Counted from the first letter of the stretch, positions 39,278 through 49,616 are shown. The stretch is 64,000 bases of DNA from Pseudomonas sp. GL-B-19 (GCF_019956415.1 NZ_JAHBDK010000013.1:1-64000), one strand, 5' to 3'. Made by a program: numbers and translations. Notes: generated from the sequence alone by a model not told the origin.

Positions 39278-39715
39278 ATGCCCTACAACCATATCCTGGT
39301 CGCTGTAGATCTAACCGAAGAGTGCGACCCTGTAATCCACCGCGCTCGCGAACTGTCGGTGAGCAACGGGGCGACGTTGTCCCTGGTGCACATTGTCGAG
39401 CCAATGGCCATGGCCTTCGGCGGCGACGTCCCCATGGACCTGTCACAACTGCAACAACAGCAGTTCGATCAGGCCAAGGAGCGTCTCGAGCAACTGAAAC
39501 GCAAATACACGGAACTCGAAAGCGCCAACTGCCACCTGACCTATGGCCAGCCCCGCCAGGAGATCCACCTCTTTGCCAAAGAGAATAATTGCGACCTGAT
39601 CGTGGTGGGCAGCCATGGTCGACACGGCCTGGCATTGCTACTGGGGTCGACCGCCAACGACGTGTTGCACGGCGCTCCTTGCGACGTGCTGGCGGTACGC
39701 CTGATCAAAAGCTAA
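39278..39715 (+). CDS. universal stress protein A family
   Basis: A 145-residue cytoplasmic USP. It begins YNHILVAVDLTEECDPVIHRA, and the nucleotide loop DLIVVGSHGRHGLALLLGSTANDVLHGAPCDVLAVR is the G-2x-G-9x-G-S/T-N pattern of ATP-binding UspFG-type or UspA-type members. Between them is a Q-rich helix (DLSQLQQQQFDQAKERLEQL). The start is supported by AGAAGGAG. A REPIN and a bidirectional terminator follow. Probably induced by stress, but no operator is visible. Confidence 0.92.
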   Translation: MPYNHILVAVDLTEECDPVIHRARELSVSNGATLSLVHIVEPMAMAFGGDVPMDLSQLQQQQFDQAKERLEQLKRKYTELESANCHLTYGQPRQEIHLFAKENNCDLIVVGSHGRHGLALLLGSTANDVLHGAPCDVLAVRLIKS

Positions 39716-39720
39716 ACCCC

Positions 39721-39810
39721 TGTGGGAGCAAGCCTGCTCGCGATGGCGGCCTGCCAGTCAGCATTGATGTCGACTGATAGGACCTCATCGCGAGCAGGCT
39801 CGCTCCCACA
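39721..39810. repeat. REPIN (GCGAGCAGGCTCGC family)
   Basis: TGTGGGAGCAAGCCTGCTCG and an inverted CGAGCAGGCTCGCTCCCACA. It lies between the usp stop and the shared terminator. Confidence 0.88.
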
Positions 39811-39846
39811 TTGGATCTACAGCAGCCAGTAGATCGTATTCCATAC

Positions 39847-39887
39847 GAAAAGCCCGGCGTTCATCACTGAACGCCGGGCTTTTTTGT
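39847..39887. terminator. bidirectional terminator between usp and uup
   Basis: AAAAGCCCGGCGTTCA pairs with TGAACGCCGGGCTTTT, flanked by A and T runs. It serves the convergent usp and uup genes. Confidence 0.92.
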
Positions 39888-39898
39888 TACTGGATCAA

Positions 39899-41818
39899 TC
39901 AGGCATCCAGCTCGGCCCAACGCTCAACCATCACGTCGAGTTCGGCCTGCAACTGCTCCAACTGAGCAATCACAGCAGCCGACTCGGTAGCAGGTCGCTG
40001 ATAGAAACCGGCATCAGCCATTTGCGCTTCAACCACAGCAATTTGCTGTTCCATGGCTTCGATCTGACCCGGCAACATTTCCAGCTCACGCTGCAACTTG
40101 TAGCTGAGCTTCTTCTTTGCCACTGGCGCTTCAACAGCCGCAACGACGGGCGCAGCTTCAGCTGTCACAACTGCGGAGGTCAGGTCGGCTTTGCCGGACT
40201 TGCTCTCGGTCACGCCCAGCAGGCGCGGCGAGCCGCCCTGACGCAGCCAGTCCTGATAACCACCGACGTATTCACGAACCTTGCCTTCACCTTCGAAGAC
40301 CAGGGTGCTGGTGACCACGTTGTCGAGGAATGCCCGGTCGTGACTGACCATCAGCACGGTGCCGTTGAAGGTCAGCAGCACCTCTTCCAGCAGTTCGAGG
40401 GTCTCAACGTCGAGGTCGTTGGTCGGTTCGTCGAGGACCAGCAGGTTCGCCGGCTTGCTGAACAGTTTGGCCAGCAACAGACGGGCACGCTCACCACCGG
40501 ACAGCGCCTTGACCGGCGTGCGGGCACGCTGCGGGCTGAACAGGAAGTCGCCGAGGTAGCTCAGCACGTGACGGCTCTGACCATCGATATCGATGAAGTC
40601 GCGACCTTCAGCCACGTTGTCGATGACGGTCTTTTCCAGGTCCAACTGGTGGCGCAACTGGTCGAAGTAGGCCACGTCGATGCGCGTCCCCTCTTCCACC
40701 TTGCCGCTGGTTGGCTGCAGGCCGCTGAGCATCAGCTTCAGCAGCGTAGTCTTGCCGGTACCGTTGGCGCCGAGCAGACCGATACGGTCGCCGCGCGTCA
40801 GGACCATCGAGAAATCCTTGATCAGGAACGGGCCGCCCGGGTGAGCAAAGCTCACGTTCTCGAGGACCATCACCTGCTTGCCGGACTTGTCAGCGGTATC
40901 CAGTTGGATATTGGCCTTGCCGGTGCGCTCACGACGCTCGCTACGCTCGACGCGCAAGGCTTTCAATGCGCGGACGCGGCCTTCGTTACGGGTGCGACGT
41001 GCCTTGATGCCTTGGCGGATCCAGACTTCTTCCTGGGCCAGCTTCTTGTCGAACAGCGCATTGGCGGTTTCTTCAGCCGCCAGCGACGCTTCCTTGTGCA
41101 CAAGGAAACTGGCGTAGTCGCCGTTCCAGTCGATCAGGCCACCGCGGTCCAGTTCGAGGATGCGGGTCGCGAGGTTTTGCAGGAATGAACGGTCGTGCGT
41201 GATGAACAGCACGGCGCCCTGGAAATCCTTCAGCGCTTCTTCGAGCCAGGCGATTGCACCGATGTCCAGGTGGTTGGTCGGTTCGTCGAGCAGCAGCAGG
41301 TCCGGTTCGGAAACCAGCGCCTGAGCCAGCAGGACGCGACGACGCCAGCCGCCGGACAATTCGGCGAGGGTCTTGTCGGCCGGCAACTGCAGACGGCTCA
41401 ACGTGCTGTCGACCAGTTGCTGCAAACGCCAGCCATCGCGGGCTTCGAGGTCGTGCTGGACGTGCATCAGTTTGTCCAGATCAGCGTCGGTGACGATGTT
41501 CTGGCTCAGGTGGTGATATTGCGCAAGCAGCTCGCCCACACCGTCCAGGCCTTCGGCCACAACGTCGAACACGGTCCGCTCGTCGGCTACCGGCAATTCT
41601 TGGGGCAATTCGCCAATCTTGAGGCCGGGTGCGCGCCAAACGGAGCCGTCATCGGGCTTCTGGTCGCCCTTGACGAGCTTCATCATGCTGGACTTGCCAG
41701 TGCCATTGCGGCCGATGATGCACACCCGCTCACCACGGGCGATCTGCCAGGACACCTTGTCCAACAACGGCATAGCGCCGAAAGCAAGGGACACATCGCT
41801 GAATTTGAGCAGGGTCAT
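39899..41818 (-). CDS. uup: ABC-F ATPase Uup
   Basis: A 639-residue soluble ABC-F protein with two nucleotide-binding domains. Walker A motifs are GRNGTGKSSMMKL and GANGTGKTTLLKL; signatures are LSGGWRRRVLLAQAL and LSGGERARLLLAKL, each followed by a LLLDEPTNHLD-like or VLDEPTNDLD Walker B. The C-terminus (about 540-639) is a coiled coil (LSYKLQRELEMLPGQIEAME), the DNA-binding extension typical of Uup. Members act on ribosomes and limit precise excision of transposons. The ATG at 41818 (MTLLKFSDVSLAFG) is chosen as the family start. Confidence 0.92.
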   Translation of the reverse strand: MTLLKFSDVSLAFGAMPLLDKVSWQIARGERVCIIGRNGTGKSSMMKLVKGDQKPDDGSVWRAPGLKIGELPQELPVADERTVFDVVAEGLDGVGELLAQYHHLSQNIVTDADLDKLMHVQHDLEARDGWRLQQLVDSTLSRLQLPADKTLAELSGGWRRRVLLAQALVSEPDLLLLDEPTNHLDIGAIAWLEEALKDFQGAVLFITHDRSFLQNLATRILELDRGGLIDWNGDYASFLVHKEASLAAEETANALFDKKLAQEEVWIRQGIKARRTRNEGRVRALKALRVERSERRERTGKANIQLDTADKSGKQVMVLENVSFAHPGGPFLIKDFSMVLTRGDRIGLLGANGTGKTTLLKLMLSGLQPTSGKVEEGTRIDVAYFDQLRHQLDLEKTVIDNVAEGRDFIDIDGQSRHVLSYLGDFLFSPQRARTPVKALSGGERARLLLAKLFSKPANLLVLDEPTNDLDVETLELLEEVLLTFNGTVLMVSHDRAFLDNVVTSTLVFEGEGKVREYVGGYQDWLRQGGSPRLLGVTESKSGKADLTSAVVTAEAAPVVAAVEAPVAKKKLSYKLQRELEMLPGQIEAMEQQIAVVEAQMADAGFYQRPATESAAVIAQLEQLQAELDVMVERWAELDA

Positions 41819-42031
41819 GAGCTTCTCCAAAAACCGGGCGCGCATTCTACCTGACTTGAGGCTTCAGAAGGCCGGCAATTTCACTCTCGAAGCACTCTGC
41901 ATAACAAATGTTGCGAACTTATGCCGACGGGCCTGCAAAGCTTTCGCCCGTTGCTGGCAAAAGGCTAAGCTACAGACAATTCAGTGCGGGCAATGCCCGC
42001 ACTTGTCATGATTTCTCTGCCCGGATGTCTC

Positions 42032-43960
42032 ATGCGCAGTCGCCTTTTCAGTCTTTTATCTTGCCTGCTTCTTTCTGCCACTGCCTTTCAGTCAGCCCAG
42101 GCAGTGGACCTGTCCACCCAACGTCAGTATTACGATGAAGCCAAGCGTGCCTTGGCCAAGGGCGATTCCGGTCCTTATTTTCGTTACAGCCAGGCCCTCA
42201 GGGATTACCCACTGGAGCCGTACCTGGCCTATGACGAGTTGACCGCTCGCCTGAAAACCGCCAGCAATGCCGAAATCGAGAAATTCCTCGCCGAACACGG
42301 TGACCTGCCGCAAGCCAACTGGATGAAATTGCGCTGGTTGCGCTGGCTGGCAGAGCGTGGCGACTGGGCGACTTTCGTCAAGTATTACGACCCCAAACTC
42401 AACTTCACCGAACTGGACTGCCTGAATGCGCAGCACCAGATCACCCACAATCAGAAGGCCGAGGGTTATGCCAACGCCAACAAACTGTGGCTGACCGGCA
42501 AATCCCAACCGGAAGCTTGCGACGCGCTGTTCGGACTATGGGCTGCCGAAGGTCAACTGCCCGAGCAAAAACGTTGGGAACGCGCCAAACTCGCCGCCCA
42601 GGCGCGCAATTATCCGCTGGCCAACAGCCTCGTTAACGGACTGACTACCCTCGCCCCGCGCGGTCGGCTGTTGATCGATGTGGCGCAAAAACCCGAACTG
42701 CTCAACCAGCCTTCGCGCTTCACTCCGGCTGACGAACCGATGTCCGACGTGGTCAGCCTCGGCCTGCGCCGCCTGGCCAAACAGGACCCGGACAAGGCCA
42801 TGGCCCTGCTCGACGGTTATGCCAGCAGCATGCACTTCTCCCGCGATGAAAAAGTGGCGATCGCCCGGGAAATCGGACTGACCCTCGCACGACGTTTCGA
42901 CAGCCGCGCACTGGACGTAATGATCAAGTACGACCCGGAACTGCGCGACAACACGGTGTCTGAATGGCGTCTGCGGTTGCTGTTGCGCCTGGGCCGTTGG
43001 GACGATGCCAATCAGTTGACCCGGCGCGTGCCCCAGGACCTGGCGACCACCAATCGCTGGCGCTACTGGCAGGCCCGCAGCCTTGAACTGGCCCAGCCAC
43101 AGAGCACGGAAGTGCAAGCACTTTATAAAAACCTCGCTCGCGAGCGTGACTTCTATGGTTTCCTCGCGGCTGATCGTTCGCAATCCCCGTATTCGCTGGT
43201 CAATAAACCGCTGGTATTGAGCCAGGCGCTGATCAACAAAGTGCGCAACACGCCGGGCGTTCGTCGCGCCCTGGAATTCCACGCACGTGGGCAGATCGTC
43301 GATGGTCGCCGCGAGTGGTATCACGTCAGCCGACACTTCAGCCGTGACGAAATGGTCGCCCAGGCAAAACTGGCCTATGACCTGAAATGGTATTTCCCGG
43401 CGATCCGCACCATCAGTCAGGCACAGTACTGGGACGATCTGGACATCCGCTTCCCGATGGCCTACCGCGAACCGATGGTCCGTGAAGCCAAAATCCGCGG
43501 CCTGCATCCAAGCTGGGTGTTCGCCATCACTCGCCAGGAAAGCGCCTTCATGGCTGACGCCCGCTCCGGCGTCGGCGCCAGCGGCCTGATGCAACTGATG
43601 CCCGCCACCGCCAAGGAAACCGCGCGCAAATTCAGCATCCCGCTGGCCTCGCCGCAGCAAGTGCTGGACCCGGATAAAAACATTCAGCTTGGCGCCGCAT
43701 ACCTGAGTCAGGTCCACGCCCAGTTCAACGGCAACCGCGTCCTCGCCTCCGCTGCCTACAACGCCGGCCCCGGCCGCGTGCGCCAGTGGCTGCGTGGCGC
43801 AGACCACCTGAGCTTCGACGTCTGGGTGGAAAGCATCCCCTTCGATGAAACCCGTCAGTATGTACAGAACGTGCTGTCGTATTCGGTGATTTACGGCCAG
43901 AAGCTCAACTCGCCACAGCCGCTGGTGGATTGGCATGAGCGGTATTTTGACGATCAGTAA
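42032..43960 (+). CDS. slt: soluble lytic murein transglycosylase Slt
   Basis: A 642-residue periplasmic enzyme that cleaves the MurNAc-GlcNAc bond to leave 1,6-anhydroMurNAc. The signal peptide (about 1-25) ends SAQA-VDLST. A long U-shaped helical superhelix (about 30-430) precedes the catalytic domain, where Glu503 lies in ITRQESAFMADARSGVGASGLMQLMPATA and AAYNAGPGRVRQWLRG, ESIPFDETRQYVQNVLS follow. I chose the ATG at 42032, which gives the clean signal peptide; 42008 is possible. It is divergent from uup. Confidence 0.95.
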   Translation: MRSRLFSLLSCLLLSATAFQSAQAVDLSTQRQYYDEAKRALAKGDSGPYFRYSQALRDYPLEPYLAYDELTARLKTASNAEIEKFLAEHGDLPQANWMKLRWLRWLAERGDWATFVKYYDPKLNFTELDCLNAQHQITHNQKAEGYANANKLWLTGKSQPEACDALFGLWAAEGQLPEQKRWERAKLAAQARNYPLANSLVNGLTTLAPRGRLLIDVAQKPELLNQPSRFTPADEPMSDVVSLGLRRLAKQDPDKAMALLDGYASSMHFSRDEKVAIAREIGLTLARRFDSRALDVMIKYDPELRDNTVSEWRLRLLLRLGRWDDANQLTRRVPQDLATTNRWRYWQARSLELAQPQSTEVQALYKNLARERDFYGFLAADRSQSPYSLVNKPLVLSQALINKVRNTPGVRRALEFHARGQIVDGRREWYHVSRHFSRDEMVAQAKLAYDLKWYFPAIRTISQAQYWDDLDIRFPMAYREPMVREAKIRGLHPSWVFAITRQESAFMADARSGVGASGLMQLMPATAKETARKFSIPLASPQQVLDPDKNIQLGAAYLSQVHAQFNGNRVLASAAYNAGPGRVRQWLRGADHLSFDVWVESIPFDETRQYVQNVLSYSVIYGQKLNSPQPLVDWHERYFDDQ

Positions 43961-43971
43961 CCGGTAATGTT

Positions 43972-44040
43972 GTGTAGGAGATGTCGGACGAGGTCGCATT
44001 CAAAAAATCGCAGCCTCGTTTCACTCGACAGCTCCTACAC
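43972..44040. repeat. short inverted repeat (GTAGGAGxTGTCG family)
   Basis: TGTGTAGGAGATGTCG and CGACAGCTCCTACACA face each other between slt and the convergent ABC exporter. It is a REP-like palindrome distinct from the other two families in the window. Confidence 0.65.
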
Positions 44041-44045
44041 AGTGT

Positions 44046-45824
44046 TTACAGGTGTAGACCTAGTTCGGCCTTGCCATCACTAAACTGCAACGCCGCCAGC
44101 CTTGCATACAATGCATTGCTCGCAATCAACGCCTGATGCGTCCCCACCGCCACCAACTTTCCCTGATCCATCACCGCTATCCGGTCAGCGTTTTTCACGG
44201 TGGCCAAACGGTGGGCAATGACCAGCGTGGTGCGGTTTTTCATCAGGCTTGGCAGGGCCTGCTGGATCAAGTGTTCGCTTTGAGCATCGAGGGCACTGGT
44301 GGCTTCGTCGAGCAACAGGATCGGCGCGTCCACCAACAACGCCCGGGCGATGGCCAGGCGTTGACGCTGGCCGCCGGATAGACCGAGGCCACCGTCGCCC
44401 AGATGCGTCTGGTAACCGTTGGGCATTTGCTCGATGAAGTCGTGGGCGTAGGCGATTTTTGCTGCTTCTTGAACTTGGGCCAAGGTGGCGTTCGGGTTGC
44501 CGTAGCGAATGTTCTCTTCGATGCTGCCGAAGAACAGCGCCGGGTTTTGCGAGACCAATGCGAAGCAGCGGCGCAGATCGAGTGGATCAAGGTGAGTCAG
44601 CGGCACGCCATCGAGCAGAATCTGTCCGGCGGCCGGATCATAAAAGCGCAGCAGCAGGTCATACACCGTGGATTTTCCGGCCCCGGAGGGCCCTACCAGC
44701 GCGAGAGTCTCACCCGCATTAATGGTCAGGCTCAAGCCATCGACGGCATAGCTTTCCGGTCGCGAGGGGTAGGAAAAACGTACGTCCTGCAGAACCAGAT
44801 CGCCCATCACCCGCTCCGGTAAGGTCACCAGACCGGTGGTCGGCGGCTGGATGATGTTTTCCGAACGCAGCAATTCGGCAATCCGCTCGGCCGCTCCCGC
44901 CGCTCGCTGCAACTCGCCGATCACTTCGCTCAAGGTGCCGAAGGCGCTGCCGACGATCAGGCTGTAGAAGACAAACGCGGCCAGTTCACCCGCCGAGATC
45001 CGACCCGCAATCACATCCATGCCACCGACCCACAGCATGACGCCCACCGCGCCCAGCACCAGCACGATCACCAGCGTGATCAGCCAGGCGCGTTGGAAGA
45101 TGCGTTTACGCGCGGTGTTGAACGCTTCTTCCACCGTCACGGCAAAACGCTGCTCATCCTGAACCTGATGGTTGTAGGCCTGCACGGTCTTGATCTGGCT
45201 GAGTGTTTCGGAGACGTAGCTGCCGATATCAGCGATCCGGTCCTGACTGAGGCGCGACAGGTTGCGTACCCGGCGGCCGAAAATCAGGATCGGGGCGATG
45301 ACCAACGGCAAGGCGACAACCACGATGCTGGTGAGTTTGGGATTGGTGATAAACAGCAGCACAATCCCTCCGATGACCATCAGCAAATTGCGCAAAAACA
45401 GCGACAACGAAGAGCCGATCACCGATTGCAGCAACGTTGTATCGGCGGTCAGCCGCGACTGGATCTCGGAGCTGCGATTGTTTTCGTAGAAGCCCGGATG
45501 CAGATAGACAAGGTGGTTGAACACTTGTCGGCGGATGTCCGCGACCACGCGTTCGCCGATCCACGACACCAGATAAAAACGCGCGAAAGTGCCAATCGCC
45601 AGTCCCACCACCAGCACCATGAACAAGCCGATAGACTGATTGAGCAAGTGCGGTGACTGGGTCATGAACCCCTGATCTACCAGCAGGCGAATGCCCTGCC
45701 CCATCGACAAGGTAATGCCGGCGGTGACAATCAACGCGAGCAAGGCGCCAAAGGCTGGCCAGCGATAGGGCGCAAGAAAGCGCAGGGCCAGGCGGATCGC
45801 GCGGCGGTGACGGGCAGAGAGCAT
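44046..45824 (-). CDS. ABC exporter, MsbA/multidrug-lipid type
   Basis: A 592-residue half-transporter: six TM helices in the first 300 residues, then an ABC domain with Walker A GPSGAGKSTVYDLLLRFYDP, Q loop VSQNPALFFGSIEENIRYG, signature LSGGQRQRLAIARAL, Walker B LLLDEATSALD, and the H-loop IAHRLATV. It resembles the MsbA/ABCB-like bacterial exporters with unknown substrate; PA3228 in P. aeruginosa is similar. It is not next to lpxK, so it is unlikely to be the housekeeping MsbA. Confidence 0.88.
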   Translation of the reverse strand: MLSARHRRAIRLALRFLAPYRWPAFGALLALIVTAGITLSMGQGIRLLVDQGFMTQSPHLLNQSIGLFMVLVVGLAIGTFARFYLVSWIGERVVADIRRQVFNHLVYLHPGFYENNRSSEIQSRLTADTTLLQSVIGSSLSLFLRNLLMVIGGIVLLFITNPKLTSIVVVALPLVIAPILIFGRRVRNLSRLSQDRIADIGSYVSETLSQIKTVQAYNHQVQDEQRFAVTVEEAFNTARKRIFQRAWLITLVIVLVLGAVGVMLWVGGMDVIAGRISAGELAAFVFYSLIVGSAFGTLSEVIGELQRAAGAAERIAELLRSENIIQPPTTGLVTLPERVMGDLVLQDVRFSYPSRPESYAVDGLSLTINAGETLALVGPSGAGKSTVYDLLLRFYDPAAGQILLDGVPLTHLDPLDLRRCFALVSQNPALFFGSIEENIRYGNPNATLAQVQEAAKIAYAHDFIEQMPNGYQTHLGDGGLGLSGGQRQRLAIARALLVDAPILLLDEATSALDAQSEHLIQQALPSLMKNRTTLVIAHRLATVKNADRIAVMDQGKLVAVGTHQALIASNALYARLAALQFSDGKAELGLHL

Positions 45825-46079
45825 CGCAGTTATCCAGGTACGCCAATGAAAGGGCCAGCCTACACTGTCAGACGCAAAACCCTGTAAATCACAATGAGTC
45901 AGGTTAATTATGACCGCGATGACTAGTCTCTAGACGCTATTGGTCTAAAGTCCGGGTGGCAAGGTTTTTAAATTTCTGGTGGACTGACGTTACCGCTTGG
46001 GAAAGATCGCAGGGAGTTGTCATAGCCCGGTCACCTGGCGGTTGTAAAGTAGGCACACAACCTGATGAGGAGACAGGCC

Positions 46080-46259
46080 ATGTCCTTGCAAAACAGCAGC
46101 GTAGACAAGATTCAAGTGATCCGCACACAGCCCGACCAGTCTCTGGGTTGCTCGATTATCGATGCCGATGGGCGTGAAGTACCGATCACTGAAGAAATGA
46201 TCCAGTGCGCTTGCCGCGAACTGGAACAGCGATTGGTCCAGCCTGCCGAACAAAAGTGA
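46080..46259 (+). CDS. small PA1571-family protein
   Basis: A 59-residue acidic protein starting MSLQNSSVDKIQVIRTQPDQ and continuing SIIDADGREVPITEEMIQCACRELEQ. It resembles the small Pseudomonas family named after PA1571; function unknown. The ATG at 46080 is preceded by GAGGAGA. A clear terminator follows, so it is a short single-gene transcript. Confidence 0.75.
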   Translation: MSLQNSSVDKIQVIRTQPDQSLGCSIIDADGREVPITEEMIQCACRELEQRLVQPAEQK

Positions 46260-46276
46260 TATAGCCACCGTCTTCT

Positions 46277-46306
46277 TGACCCGGCCCTGGTGGGCCGGGT
46301 TTTTTA
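46277..46306 (+). terminator. intrinsic terminator
   Basis: ACCCGGCCC / GGGCCGGGT followed by six T, about 18 bases after the PA1571-like gene. Confidence 0.9.
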
Positions 46307-46337
46307 TGGGTGCTTATCTGGAAATTGCAGTGAGGCC

Positions 46338-46402
46338 ATCGCTGGCAAGCCAGGCTCCTACAGGATTTGCGTTTACCTGTAGGAGCCTGGCTTGCCAGCG
46401 AT
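46338..46402. repeat. REPIN (GCTGGCAAGCCAGGCTCCTAC family)
   Basis: ATCGCTGGCAAGCCAGGCTC and its inverted copy around a centre of about 20 bases. It is the same family as the array at 53,656. Confidence 0.85.
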
Positions 46403-46419
46403 TGGGGCCGACTCGGTCT

Positions 46420-47562
46420 CTATAATGCCGACGCCCCCAACGCCGCCACTATCTGCTGCAACTCAGCCGACTCCCCCTCAATCCGCACCTGCAACCCATC
46501 AATCTCCCGTCGCTGCGGATAATGCTTGCGCAGCGCATCAAACGCCGCACGCTGCTCGCTCACATTGCCTACCAGACTGCGCCGAAAATCCGCATCGTCA
46601 CGGCGCGGGTCGTACACCCCACGGCATAACATGGCCAACGCCCACGCCGGATCAGTCTGCGCATGCAGGGTCACGTGCGACAACCACGGCGCCGGCAATA
46701 AATCGCTGAGGCTGATGTCGGCCGGGCGCCCGAGAAAATCGCAATACGCCTGATAAATTTGCGCCGTCCCGCGCTGTCTTCCTTCAAGGCTGTACCCGGC
46801 AATATGCGGCGTCGCCAGCACACACAACTCAGCCAGCGCCACGTCGACCTCAGGCTCGCCTTCCCACACGTCGAGCACCGCTTGCAGGTCTTCGCGCTCA
46901 AGCAGCACCTGACGCAGGGCGGCGTTATCGACCACCGGGCCACGACTGGCATTGATCAGCCACGCGCCAGGCTTGAGCTGGTTCAAGCGTTTTTTATCGA
47001 GCAGATGCCAGGTCGACTGCGCGCCGTGCTTCTTTAAAGGGGTGTGCAGACTGATAACGTCGCATTGCTCAATGATCTGTTCGAGGCTGACAAAGTCACC
47101 GCCTTCAGCTGCTTGCCGGGGTGGATCGCACACCAGCACCTTCCAGCCCAGGCCTTGCAGGGCCTTGACGAGACGACCACCGACTTGGCCGGCACCGACC
47201 ACGCCATACGTGCGTTGAGTCAGGTCAGCACCTTCGATTTCAGCCAGGGTCAGCAGGCTGCCGAGCACGTAATCGACAACGCCCCGGGCATTGCAGCCGG
47301 GGGCGCTGGACCAGGTGATTGCATTTTTTTGAAAGTAATCCAGGTCCAGGTGATCGGTGCCGATGGTGCAAGTGCCGACAAAACGCACGTTGCTGCCTTC
47401 GAGCAAGGCACGATTGACGTTGGTCACTGAGCGGACCAGCAGCACATCGGCGTGCTCGACGGTAGCGCGGTCGATGGAACGTCCCGGTACCCGGCGGATT
47501 TCACCGAAACCTGAGAAGAAGGCATCGAGCAGCGGGATATTTTCGTCGGCAACAATCAGCAT
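46420..47562 (-). CDS. pdxB: erythronate-4-phosphate dehydrogenase
   Basis: A 380-residue D-2-hydroxyacid dehydrogenase of pyridoxal-5'-P biosynthesis; it oxidises 4-phosphoerythronate. It begins [28 protein letters not shown]. The NAD loop is [30 protein letters not shown], with the catalytic Arg in NASRGPVVD, the Glu in VWEGEPEVD and the His in [12 protein letters not shown]. The C-terminal PdxB dimer domain follows (from SLSDLLPAP). AAGGAG precedes the ATG. Confidence 0.95.
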   Translation of the reverse strand: MLIVADENIPLLDAFFSGFGEIRRVPGRSIDRATVEHADVLLVRSVTNVNRALLEGSNVRFVGTCTIGTDHLDLDYFQKNAITWSSAPGCNARGVVDYVLGSLLTLAEIEGADLTQRTYGVVGAGQVGGRLVKALQGLGWKVLVCDPPRQAAEGGDFVSLEQIIEQCDVISLHTPLKKHGAQSTWHLLDKKRLNQLKPGAWLINASRGPVVDNAALRQVLLEREDLQAVLDVWEGEPEVDVALAELCVLATPHIAGYSLEGRQRGTAQIYQAYCDFLGRPADISLSDLLPAPWLSHVTLHAQTDPAWALAMLCRGVYDPRRDDADFRRSLVGNVSEQRAAFDALRKHYPQRREIDGLQVRIEGESAELQQIVAALGASAL

Positions 47563-47630
47563 GGCAGGCTCCTTTGGCGGATCGGCAGTGTAGGCGTAGA
47601 TGCCTATAGTGAGCCAGTGAGCATTACGCT

Positions 47631-47657
47631 TCCTTGTAGCAGCAGGCTGCTACAAGG
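47631..47657. repeat. isolated perfect inverted repeat
   Basis: CCTTGTAGCAG-CAGG-CTGCTACAAGG in the pdxB-MATE divergent spacer. It has no T run, so it is not a good terminator; it may be a solitary REP. Confidence 0.6.
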
Positions 47658-47773
47658 GATGTCGCAACGTTCGAAATACGATTACAAATCCCTAACACAG
47701 GACTTTTCCTGACCACTGCGTCAGCGCGTAGAATGCGTCGCCTTGCGCATTAACACCTTTGGACGTTTCGCCT

Positions 47774-49183
47774 TTGAATTCCGTGACTGACCGCCCTGCC
47801 GCTACCGCCCTCACCCGCCCGGCCCGGGTTCGCCTTGAGCTGAAAAACCTGCTCACCCTGGCGCTGCCGATCATGATCGCGCAACTGGCCACCACCGCCA
47901 TGGGTTTCGTCGACGCGGTGATGGCGGGCCGGGTCGGGCCTCGCGACTTGGCGGCGGTAGCGCTGGGCAACTCAATCTGGGTGCCGGTGTTTCTGCTGAT
48001 GACCGGCACTTTGCTGGCCACCACCCCAAAAGTTGCCCAGCGTTTTGGCGCCGGCACCCACAGTGAAATCGGCCCGATTGTGCGTCAGGCACTGTGGCTG
48101 GCCTTAGTGGTGGGTTTGCTGGCGACCGGCATGCTGTTTAGCGCTGAGCCAATCCTGCACTTCATGAAGGTTGATCCCGAATTGATCGGCCCGTGCATGC
48201 AGTACCTGCACGGCATCGCCAGCGGTTTGCCCGCCGTCGCCTTCTACCATGTGTTGCGCTGTTTCAGTGATGGCCTGGGCCGTACGCGCCCGGCGATGGT
48301 GCTTGGCTTGTGCGGGCTGGCGCTGAACATTCCACTGAATTACATCTTCATCTATGGCCACTTCGGCGTACCCGCCATGGGCGGTGTCGGCTGCGGCTGG
48401 GCCACGGCGATTGTGATGTGGGTGATGGCATTGGGCATGGCCGGCTGGGAACGCTGGGCGCCGGCTTATCAGTCGAGTCAGTTGTTCAGCCGTTTTGACT
48501 GGCCACAATGGTCGGTGATCAAACGCTTGCTGGGCATCGGTCTGCCGATCGGCATCGCAGTGTTCGCCGAGTCGAGCATTTTTGCGGTGATTGCGCTATT
48601 GATCGGCAGCCTCGGCGCCACGGTGGTGGCCGGGCACCAGATCGCCCTGAACTTCAGTTCGCTGGTGTTCATGATCCCTTACTCCCTCGGCATGGCGGTG
48701 ACGGTGCGGGTCGGCCAGGCCCTCGGTCGTCAGGAGCCACGCGAGGCACGATTCGCCGCCGGTGTCGGCATGGGCACGGCGCTGGCTTATGCCTGCCTGT
48801 CCGCGAGCTTGATGTTGATGTTGCGTGAGCCGATTGCAGCGATCTACACGGCTGACCCGACGGTGATTCAAGTGGCCGCGATGCTGATTGTGTACTCGGC
48901 GCTGTTCCAGTTTTCCGATGCCATTCAGGTGACGGCGGCCGGTGCATTGCGCGGTTACCAGGACACGCGAGTGACGATGATCCTGACGCTGTTCGCGTAC
49001 TGGGGGATTGGTTTGCCGGTGGGTTACGCGTTGGGCCTGACCGATTGGTTCGGCGCACCAAGCGGCCCGAGCGGGCTGTGGCAAGGCTTGATCGTGGGCT
49101 TGAGTTGCGCGGCGCTGATGCTGTCGATCCGCCTGGCGCGCAGTGCACGCAAGCGGATCCGCATCAGCCATTCGGCGGGTTAA
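47774..49183 (+). CDS. MATE-family multidrug efflux pump, NorM type
   Basis: A Na+ or H+ coupled exporter of about 469 residues with 12 TM helices. It opens with the NorM pattern [30 protein letters not shown] and shows a second-half repeat of the same kind ([21 protein letters not shown]). The C-terminus is basic (RSARKRIRI). No ATG is available; TTG at 47774 or GTG at 47783 are the best starts, so the first residues are uncertain. Substrates of this type include fluoroquinolones and dyes. Confidence 0.88.
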   Translation: MNSVTDRPAATALTRPARVRLELKNLLTLALPIMIAQLATTAMGFVDAVMAGRVGPRDLAAVALGNSIWVPVFLLMTGTLLATTPKVAQRFGAGTHSEIGPIVRQALWLALVVGLLATGMLFSAEPILHFMKVDPELIGPCMQYLHGIASGLPAVAFYHVLRCFSDGLGRTRPAMVLGLCGLALNIPLNYIFIYGHFGVPAMGGVGCGWATAIVMWVMALGMAGWERWAPAYQSSQLFSRFDWPQWSVIKRLLGIGLPIGIAVFAESSIFAVIALLIGSLGATVVAGHQIALNFSSLVFMIPYSLGMAVTVRVGQALGRQEPREARFAAGVGMGTALAYACLSASLMLMLREPIAAIYTADPTVIQVAAMLIVYSALFQFSDAIQVTAAGALRGYQDTRVTMILTLFAYWGIGLPVGYALGLTDWFGAPSGPSGLWQGLIVGLSCAALMLSIRLARSARKRIRISHSAG

Positions 49184-49431
49184 GCGAGTTTCTTGCGGAT
49201 CCAGTACAGGTAGGTGCCCGCCTCTTCGTGCTGCGCCACCAGTTCGTGGTCAAGAAACACGCAGAACTTGGGAATGTCGCGACGGGTCGACGGGTCGGTC
49301 GCGATCACCTTGAGCAGGCCGCCGGGCACCAGGTCACGGATGTGCTGGTGCAGCATCATGACCGGTTCCGGGCAGTTGAGGCCCGTGGCGTCGAGGGTGC
49401 CGTCTACCGGCGTATCAAGCATTTCACTCAT
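49180..49431 (-). CDS. tusA: sulfur carrier protein TusA
   Basis: An 83-residue sulfur relay protein for tRNA 2-thiouridine. It shows [22 protein letters not shown], where the CPxP cysteine carries the persulfide, and an RRDIPKFC helix. The ATG at 49431 gives the family-type start [11 protein letters not shown]; longer frames are not real. It is convergent with the MATE gene, overlapping its last bases, and co-directional with rlmM across a large palindromic repeat. Confidence 0.92.
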   Translation of the reverse strand: MSEMLDTPVDGTLDATGLNCPEPVMMLHQHIRDLVPGGLLKVIATDPSTRRDIPKFCVFLDHELVAQHEEAGTYLYWIRKKLA

Positions 49432-49492
49432 GATTAACTCCTGAAACTGGCCGGCATTGTCGCGCATTGCCGGGTGTTCGGTCATCTGTGGC

Positions 49493-49606
49493 TGATCGTT
49501 CCCACGCTCTGCGTGGGAATGCCGCCGGGGACGCTCCGCGTTCCGCCTTTGGATGTGACGCGGAGCGTCACGGGATGCATCCCCACGCAGAGCGTGGGAA
49601 CGATCA
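49493..49606. repeat. large inverted repeat (GATCGTTCCCACGCTCTGCG family)
   Basis: TGATCGTTCCCACGCTCTGC and its inverted copy, with inner GACGCTCCGCG / CGCGGAGCGTC arms giving a double cruciform. This dispersed palindrome is known from Pseudomonas genomes. It fills the space between tusA and rlmM. Confidence 0.85.
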
Positions 49607-49616
49607 GTACGCACAA

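Noticed and set aside
42536..43999. 487-codon frame antisense to slt
   Set aside because: Antisense shadow; slt has catalytic motifs and a signal peptide.
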